Shown: piece after piece, positions 56,990-64,000 of the stretch
How the letters are laid out: every line of letters starts with the position of its first letter
Numbering within the stretch: the stretch's first letter is position 1
From: Bicyclus anynana
Lineage: Eukaryota; Arthropoda; Insecta; Lepidoptera; Nymphalidae
Direction: 5' to 3'
Assembly (NCBI RefSeq): GCF_947172395.1
Contig: NC_069086.1
Location: 9,580,501-9,644,500 of the forward strand
Length of the DNA stretch: 64,000 nt
Made by a program: the position numbers and the translations under genes
Notes under the pieces: generated by a model
Told to the model about the DNA's origin: nothing
What the model saw: only the letters and a program-made list of their open reading frames with translations
Database searches by the model: none

Positions 56990-57220
56990 ATCACACTATA
57001 AAATCGAAAGTTTGTGTGTGAAAGTGTGTGTAAGTGTGTATGTTTGTTTCTCCTTTGGGCTGCGGCTACTGAAGCGATTTGGCTGAAATTTGGAATGGAA
57101 TTAGATTTTATTCTGTTTAATATAATTAACATACAGGCTACTTTACATCCCGGAAAAATCCGTAGTACTATCATAGTTTGGATTTATGATGAAGTTGCGG
57201 GCTTCCGCTAGTAATTCATA
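56990..57220 (-). repeat. Interspersed repeat family A, minus copy
   Basis: ATAAAATCGAAAGTTTGTGT, GAAGCGATTTGGCTGAAATT, CATACAGGCTACTTTACATC, CCCGGAAAAATCC and GAAGTTGCGGGCTTCCGCTA. Confidence 0.75.
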
Positions 57221-57456
57221 AACATGTTCCTGCTTTTACAAAGCCAGCCTGGTTATAGTCTGAATTTAAATTCCCTGTAATTAATGATTATTATTAATAT
57301 TCCACTGATTGTTAGTATTCAAGTGATAATTTTATTAATTATCCAGTTATTGTATTTGTCCCAATTATTATTTATTAATACCAGTCAGTATTCATACTCG
57401 ATGATTAGTATTATAGTCTAATAATTACTATGAATGAATAAACCAAATTAATATTT

Positions 57457-57890
57457 CAGGAATTATAATTACTCCATCGATTATCTCCGCCATTAATATT
57501 CACTTGATTATTATAACAGTAAGCTTAGTGTGTGTCAACAACATTTATCTCGTGAAAAAAGTGACATATTGTCGATCAATAGCGGCGGAGTTAAAACATA
57601 TCTCTCTTTTGATTCTGTCGCTATTGGTCGACGTTTGTGGTTCTCTCTAGTTCTATTTATTACTATGATTGAATATAACGAATTAAGATTTCAGGAATTG
57701 TGAATACTGCATCGATTATTCCGCCATTGTTAGTATTCGCTTGATTATAAGAACAGTAGGCCTAGTGTGCGTCAACAACATTTACCTCGTGAAAAAAATT
57801 ACATATTGACGATCAATAGCGGCGGAGTTAAAACATATTTCTCTTTTGATTCTGCCGCTATTGGTCGACGTTTGATTTTTTCTCGAGTAG
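57457..57890. repeat. 235-bp tandem duplication with internal hairpins
   Basis: CAGGAATTATAATTACT at 57457 recurs as CAGGAATTGTGAATACT at 57692, and the similarity continues to the end of the second unit. Each unit has an inverted pair GTCGATCAATAGCGGCGGAG and CTGTCGCTATTGGTCGAC. Confidence 0.85.
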
Positions 57891-57899
57891 ATATGTCGT

Positions 57900-58615
57900 G
57901 GTGCGTGGTGTGCTACAGGGCAGGGTAAATATTTGAATCGTCAAATAATATTTTGTAGACCTATATATCGTTTTGCACCAACCTGAGAACATAAAAAATC
58001 TAGATAGCATAATTGGTCATTGATATTGTCAAGAGTATACTACACGAGTCTAACTATTATCTGTACAATTTACACTCCAATACTTGACAACCTCACTATC
58101 CCTTCCTTCACTGTTGATCACCAATCAATCGTTCAAACATACATCAATCAACCATTCCGCCCAAAACAAAAAAGAAATAGCTAAAATTACATACAAAAAA
58201 AAATTATTTAACAGCATCTATCGGCACAACCCATACGTTTAGTATAAAAGCAGAGAGTCGTTTTTTTTACATTTTAAAATAATCGTTATAGTATTGTGGT
58301 TCTTTTTTTTACATTTTTCATGATTAAAATGTTTACCTTTAAGTTTAATAATTACAATATATGACTACTGCTTGCTATTGTCTCGGTAATTTGTTATTTA
58401 CTCTTCATGAAAGGGGTTCAAAGATTTTTGTATTGGCGGTATGATCTACCGCCATTTTGATATTTCCAAAATGCTGACGCATGTTAAGACCTTTATAAAT
58501 CGGTAAAGAATAATCACATGGTTAAAAAATATAATAAGTCATTTTGTGTTTAAGCTCTCAGGTTCCGAAAATTTGATGTCAAAGATATTACTTTATCAAT
58601 AAACAAATTAACAAA
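57900..58615. other. Intergenic DNA, nothing supported
   Basis: AT-rich with no splice-bounded frames. Confidence 0.35.
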
Positions 58616-58617
58616 GC

Positions 58618-58880
58618 GGTCAAGTTGGAGGTGCATGCCATGGATCGGATTCGAATCCACGCCGAATCGAAGGTAGAGGTCGTAAGTATCCACTGGGCTA
58701 TCACGGGTCTTTTAATAAATTAAATAAATAAAAGCAAATAAATTGTGAGGAAACCTGCCTACCTTAACGTGTATATACGGATACGGATTGGCAGGCTACG
58801 TGTGAGTAGCCTGCAAATCCGTATTGTGCTATAGCGTGGGGTGGACTATTACCCTAAGCCCTCATTCGCACGAGAGTTTT
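58618..58880. mobile_element. Type 1 SINE with inverted 5' part
   Basis: From 58707 down to 58618 the minus strand reads the SINE head (CCGTGATAGCCCAGTGGA, GATTCGAATCCGATCC, GCATGCACCTCCAACTT). From about 58743 up to 58880 the plus strand reads the tail (TTGTGAGGAAACC, GCCTACC, GTGGACTATTACCCTAAGCC). The two halves therefore point away from each other. Within the tail, 58781-58824 forms a 19-bp hairpin with one mismatch. Confidence 0.8.
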
Positions 58881-58956
58881 TCCCATATATATGTTCACAA
58901 GACACCATATTTAAAACATGACGCTTTTTTTCGAGTAGGTTGTCAATGATGATGAA

Positions 58957-59195
58957 ATTAAAAATATGGGTATAAATCGCTAGTCATTTTACACCTAAAA
59001 TTTATTAATTACTTGTTCCTAAATTAATGACAATAAATTAGATTGATAAAGTTAGAACAATTAGATATAGATCTTTTGAATAACATTTTATAAAAACCAA
59101 AACATATGTACATAATTTTAAATAAATTAGGTATAAAAGGACATGCGTTTTGTGCTCTTATTATAACTTGTGGATAAAGTGGTATACTATAGATT
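58957..59195. repeat. Decayed copy of the 281-bp foldback MITE
   Basis: AAAAATATGGGTATAAATCG, CTAGTCATTTTACACCTAA and GGACATGCGTTTTGTGCT keep the family order; the left terminus is missing. Confidence 0.6.
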
Positions 59196-59199
59196 TAGA

Positions 59200-60870
59200 T
59201 GGGTCTCAGAATGCGACATCATTCTCGTAAAATTTCAAAATGGCGGGCGGCCACTAATCTTTGAGCCCCTTTATTAAATTGCATATATTTTTTTAAATAT
59301 TATTCTATAGGAAATAAAACTTTTGTGCCTCAAACGATAAATTACCAATCTTTCACATTCCGAATTATAATCAGTACAATAAACTATATAAACTTAATAC
59401 TATGTAAATGCTTCGCTCTCATGACTAACAGTGTTATCGTCACAAAAATAAAGTTATATTTCATAATACATTCGTAATTAATTAAATTAAAACTTATGCA
59501 AACCTGTAACGTCAAAATTTAAATAGCTCTAAAACATTGAAATTATCCAGAATAATGACATAAATAATTATCCTCAAAAAAAAAAACACTAAAGCAGCTC
59601 GCAATAAGTTATAGTTCCATAATAATAATAGGCATAGCCTAACCTAACTAGCAAGCTATAGTACCGACAATCATAAGCATTACAGAGCGAGAGCATGTCA
59701 TCGCCAGACCTTCGTCATTTTATAAAAGTTGATGGTCCATCAGCCCCATAATGTTAAATGATAAGCAAACGTTTAGTAGGATTATTTACACTTTGGAAGG
59801 TATGATCCAAACTTCATAGTTGCCTGCCTTACTTACCTATGATTGCTGACATACTTTCAGATTTTATAAAAAGGCCTGGCCATCACCAGCTCTTAGTTAA
59901 ATATGTTAATTCGTCGAGTCTCCACGAGCGAGTTTATTGTGCCTCATAACTTCCGTCAACTGTACCATGCTCTGCTACCAAAATAGTGTACAGTAAATAC
60001 TTAGAACTTCAGGCACGGTCTTTACGTTTTGCTCAATAAAACATTTTCTGGTTTGGTCTCTTAACAATTTGCCGGCACGGCGATAAACTCGCTCGTGAAA
60101 GCGGCGCCCGTTGCGACGGGCATTCTGTTTTAATATAAAGTAAGGTCAGTCTAAAATAAAAATAAGAATACGCAACTATACACACACATATTCATAATTC
60201 ATAAATATTGATAAAATGCGTGCTTCTCCAAGCTAAAATATAAAAAGAATCTCATCTAGTAATCGACGCCGGCGCGACTACACTTCGCCCGGCGACACGT
60301 CGCGTGCACTCTCAGTCGCCGCCGCGCGGGGCCGTGCTCCCCGCGGTCCCGCCTACTACCATCACAGTGAATAAGCTGTTTCCATAATTGTATACTACCG
60401 TAATCTACTATTATATAACATTACGTCTAAGAGTCAACTGCCAGTCTTCTTTTCGCAGATTTTATCATAACATTTCGAGTATCTAACGCCTATATCTACA
60501 AAACACTATACGAATTCGCTTTCCGGCGCGCTCGGGAGGGGCACGGCGACCCGACGGCGTCCTTTAATTACAATAAATAACGATTCTACACGACACCTAC
60601 CGCTACGCCTATTGGACTGCTACGTTATCGACCTCTCGTTTGTAAAAATATGATCACCTCTTTCAGTATTAATAATCTGCAGCCATTTTTATACAAACAT
60701 AAAATATTGCTCTATATGTAGATAGTTAATTACACCGATTCGATGATGACCGACTGTACAGCCCGGGGGCGACCCCCCGCGGGCGGTGGTCGTGGGCATC
60801 GGAGCGCGGGCGGGGGCCGCGCGAGGCACTGGTGGCGCTACTGCGCGGGTGCGGCGGGCGCCGCGGGCCT
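59200..60870 (-). other. Probable Pak 3' UTR and downstream DNA
   Basis: No coding frames with family features. Two CpG-rich islands (about 60265-60350 and 60525-60570) stand out and could be part of a long 3' UTR of the minus-strand kinase gene; this is an inference from position. Confidence 0.35.
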
Positions 60871-60873
60871 GCG

Positions 60874-63106
60874 CTAATGGCCCTTGGCCGCCTCCTTCGC
60901 GGCCATAATGAGAGGAGTCAGCGACGCCAACGGCCGCGCCATCTTGAGGAATGGGTGCTGCAACCAAACACGCACACTTTATATATACACATATTAGTAT
61001 CACACACATGGCTTTCGTATTTATTTATTCGTTTATACCTAGAACAAAATTTTTAAAATGTACCTATACAGTGAGATATTTGGTTTGCACCGGGCTTGGG
61101 CATTTTACCATACTTCTAGAGCATTGTCTATACATTGATTGAGTGATTTTGTTTATAACACCGATTACTCAAAAAGCCGTCATTGATATAAAGTATTTTT
61201 TAACAGACTTAAAAAAAAGGAGGAGGTTCTCAATTTGGTCGTATGTTTTTCTTTTTTTAATGTTTGTTACCGCATAACTTCGTAATTTCTTAACCAATTT
61301 TAAAAATTCTTTTTTGTTTGAAAGAGTATACTTCCAGATTGGTACATCACTAACTTGGCACCGCCTTGAGTCAGTGATCAGAAGGTAGCTATGTGCTACC
61401 TTCTGATCACTCAAGTCAATGTTATTTTTGCTTTTTAGTTTATTTTAGTGATTATGAAGTCTGTTGAATTTTTTTGTTAAAAAGATTTTATTATCATAAG
61501 AAAATGCCTGAGGCATAGAAAAATAACTACAATCGAGCAAAGCCACAGGCGATGGCTAGTAACTTAACAAATAAATATTACAATTTATAATTTAAATTTA
61601 TAAACCACACCTTTAGCAAGTCTAGAGCAGTCGCGCGGCCGTCCACGTCGACTTCTAGACACTGGTCGAGGAAGTCTTGGAAGACGGTGCTGAGTTTCTC
61701 CTTGTCCTTGATGTCGGGCTTGCCATTGGTCGCTATCAGGTACAGCGCCCGCAGGGGGTTCTCGTTGAGGTACGGCGGCTCCCCCTCGATCATCTCGATT
61801 GCCATTATACCCAGAGACCATACGTCTACCTAAATAAATAAATGATTTATTGAGCAAAAACATTTTTCATACAAATATAGGTTGAAACGGTAGCTGTGCC
61901 AAAATGTATAAAAAGATTTTGTGTTACAACTACCATCTGTTCACGAACGAAGATTACAATATTTTAAGTTCTAGTAAATGTACAATTAAAAACTTAGTAT
62001 TAAATTAAGGTTTTTAAATTGTAGTTTATATGGTAGCAATCAGTTATATAATCAAATTTATGTATAATTTATAATTCCACAAAATGAGGAGGACCTGAGG
62101 AGCAAATAGAGCCATACTGATATTATAAACTAGTGGACGCCCGCAATTACGTCCGCATGGAAATCCTATTCGTTATCTATACCGATATTATAAAGAGGAA
62201 ATATTTGATTGTTTGATTGCTGTCATTGAATAGGCTCTGAAAGTACTGGACCAATTTGAAAAATTTTTGAGTTGAAAGTTGAAAGCTACATTATCAGGGA
62301 GTTAAATAGACTATATTTTATCCCCGTACTTCAACAGGAACGGGAATTACGTGGGTAACCGTAAAGCCGTAGGGTTCTGCTAGTATAACTTATACGCATA
62401 AATAACTTTTCTCTTCATTATTCATTTTTTCATTGAATAAATCACCTCTAACCAGTATACATACCTTGGGGCCGTATTGTTTTCTCGTAACAACTTCAGG
62501 TGCCATCCAATATGGCGTTCCAACCATGGTGGTTCTCTTGTTTTGTTCAGGGGATATTTGAGCACAGAAACCAAAGTCGGCTAAAACAAATTGTTTCGAT
62601 TAATAACTGAATAAACTTGTCTGGCGTAGACGTTTAATAAACAGATACAATGCTTCTCTATTATCCCGACAAATCCCTGCTTGGGCGACCGGTCGTCCAC
62701 GCGCTCCCAATTTACAATTTTATTTCAAATTAAATAGAGATAACTTTCGTATGAGGTTATTCTGTAATACATTTAGCAATTGCAATGTCAAACTCATTCA
62801 TTTTTGAACGAAATTTCACGATACGGAGCCGCTGCTATCTCGAACTCGAACTCTCGTACTTGGCATTGAACAGACACATGCTGATGATGAGGCCGATGAC
62901 TTACTCAGCTTGACCTGTCCGTCCAGGCCCAGCAGGATGTTGTCGGACTTGATGTCGCGGTGGATGACGTGGTTGGTGTGCAGGAAGTGCAGCGCCTGCA
63001 GCACCTCGCGGCACACGGCGGCGATCTGCCCCTCGTCCATGCACGTCTCCGTCACCACGTCCGTGAGCGAGCCGCCCGCCAGGTACTCCATCACTACCCA
63101 CAGCTC
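60874..63106 (-). CDS. Pak: p21-activated kinase (Pak), C-terminal four exons, partial
   Basis: Pak is a Ser/Thr kinase switched on by Rac and Cdc42 that controls the cytoskeleton. Exons on the minus strand: 62905-63106, 62465-62580, 61611-61829 and 60874-60957, with matching phases, giving about 206 residues of the kinase C-lobe. Seen in order: ELWVVMEYLAGGSLTDVVTE, catalytic loop HVIHRDIKSDNILLG, VKLTDFGFCAQ (DFG), activation loop NKRTTMVGTPYWMAPEVVTR, VDVWSLGIMAIEMIEGEPPY, LNENPLRALYLIATNG and the tail HPFLKMARPLASLTPLIMAA ending KEAAKGH. All catalytic residues present are intact. The N-lobe and the Cdc42/Rac-binding region lie past the right edge. Group I Pak is favoured over group II by the tail and the TTMVGTPYW loop. 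Confidence 0.96.
61190..61330 (+). repeat. Interspersed repeat family B, copy 2
   Basis: TTAACAGACTTAAAAAAAAG, GAGGAGGTTCTCAATTTGGT and TACCGCATAACTTCGTAATT. In the last Pak intron. Confidence 0.6.
61366..61416. repeat. Inverted repeat in Pak intron
   Basis: TGATCAGAAGGTAGC and GCTACCTTCTGATCA pair perfectly around TATGT, and the pairing extends outward with TTGAGTCAG and CTCAA. Confidence 0.9.
62128..62390 (-). repeat. Interspersed repeat family A, composite
   Basis: It opens with ACTAGTGGACGCCCGCAATT (plus-type start), then switches to the minus-strand order GATTGTTTGATTGCTG, TGAATAGGCTCTGAAAG, TATTTTATCCCCGTACTTCA and GGAACGGGAATTACGTGGGT. It is probably two fragments. In a Pak intron. 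Confidence 0.6.
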
Positions 63107-63151
63107 CTGCAAATTTATATTAGGTTAGGTTAGGTCTATCTTTATCGGTCA

Positions 63152-63265
63152 ATAGGCTAGTTGACACTTTTTTTTAAAAGGTCTTAAATAGTTCATTACC
63201 GTTCTACTAGACTGATTTTTTTTTTATATATTTTTTGAGATGTGATTACATGAACATTGATTTTT
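63152..63265 (+). repeat. Dispersed repeat family TTGACACTTTTTT, copy 3 (left half)
   Basis: GGCTAGTTGACACTTTTTTT, GTCTTAAATAGTTCATTACC and CGTTCTACTAGAC. It is directly followed by repeat R1. Confidence 0.6.
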
Positions 63266-63295
63266 ATGATACATTCGGGTAAATAAGGTCAATGT

Positions 63296-63632
63296 TTACT
63301 AATTTATACATTTGCAAAATTGATGAGATTATAAAATTTCAAAATCTATTTAAAATCTTTTATCGTAATTAGATGAAAATTCATACAGTTTTAGCTTCCT
63401 TACATTAAATGTGACATTTTTTAATACATGAACTATATACATAAACGCACAAATAACAAAGATATTAGTAATTTTGTTTGACCGCCCATACAAATCTAAC
63501 GATTATTATGCACCTACGACGTCATTCTTATCGTACCATTTTGTATGCGGCGATTTTCAGGGATCCGGGGCAGCGCCGCAAATCTGACCCTTTAAATCCC
63601 TGTAGCTCCGAAAGTAATGATCGCTTTTAGTG
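63296..63632 (+). repeat. Dispersed repeat R1, copy 3
   Basis: GATTATAAAATTTC, TTTTAGCTTCCTTACATTAA, CGCACAAATAACAAAGATA, CGTACCATTTTGTATGCGGC, GGCAGCGCCGCAAATCT and TCCCTGTAGCTCCGAAAGTA. Closest to copy 1. In a Pak intron. Confidence 0.75.
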
Positions 63633-64000
63633 ATGAAAAAAAACTACATTCTTTAAAAGCAATTTTTATTACTTTGTCTTACTTGCTTAAACCTGGCTGA
63701 GTTTGTAGTGGGCTCTTCTCGGACCAAGGCGCATTTGGAACCCTCGTAACTTTAATTTTAAGTTTTCGAATAATTATTATCACCATTATCTTAAGTTTAA
63801 TATTATTCCTGACGTTTCGAAAGAGCTTGTAAACTAAGCTTATTTGATATAAATGAATTTTTTACTTTTGACTTTTACTGAAATTGTCAAAAATTTTTAG
63901 CGATTAATTAGGAGGTTCTTTCCTTCAAAACAAGTAAACAATTAATCGCTCGTAATTCGAGGACTCAAATATAAGGTAGTTTTTTGTAACTTTGAAACCC

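Noticed and set aside
60689..61009. 106-codon minus frame over the last Pak exon
   Set aside because: It is another register of the Pak terminal exon and its GC-rich 3' side.
63120..63136. TTAGG repeats like insect telomeres
   Set aside because: Only three units; too short to call an interstitial telomere.

Overview
The window is nuclear DNA from an insect, almost certainly a moth or butterfly. It is AT-rich, its genes are split by introns with GT-AG ends, and the intergenic and intronic DNA is full of repeat types typical of Lepidoptera (tRNA-derived SINEs, short hAT-like and mariner-like elements, LINE tails). No bacterial-style operons, CRISPR arrays or confident functional tRNA genes were seen.

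Layout, left to right. (1) 796-1589, minus: the first two coding exons of TAF6; the rest lies off the left edge. (2) 3753-4845, minus: the last two exons of a small unidentified gene and a possible THAP-like first exon. (3) 7563-22940, plus: a complete 12-exon Nup358/RanBP2 nucleoporin of about 2938 residues, with N-terminal helical/TPR repeats, four Ran-binding domains, two RanBP2 zinc fingers, one internal-repeat (Ubc9/SUMO type) motif, an expanded FG heptad array and a degenerate C-terminal Ran-binding-like module, but no cyclophilin domain. (4) 27489-42326, plus: a 19-exon gene that I read as HAP2/GCS1, the gamete-fusion protein (about 976 residues). It is not obvious from long ORFs because its exons are small. 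A complete two-exon MADF-BESS regulator (30880-32732, minus) is nested in its sixth intron. (5) 46290-52171, plus: methionine-R-sulfoxide reductase B, with a likely mitochondrial leader, an internal cytosolic start and two in-phase acceptors for the last exon. Its third intron carries a young 5'-truncated Jockey-like LINE. (6) 60874-63106, minus: the last four coding exons of the p21-activated kinase Pak; the rest lies off the right edge.

The remaining DNA is largely mobile-element debris. Several elements are precisely bounded by target-site duplications: three hAT-like elements with perfect 8-bp duplications or nearly so, mariner-like elements flanked by TA, a TTAA-flanked element, and the LINE with a 12-bp duplication. 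The most interesting biology is the divergent HAP2 (fusion-loop region lacking its cysteines, a second hydrophobic segment, a 7-nt first coding exon) and the internal remodelling of Nup358 (exon-10 tandem copies, a GC-AG intron, a repeat-expanded FG region).
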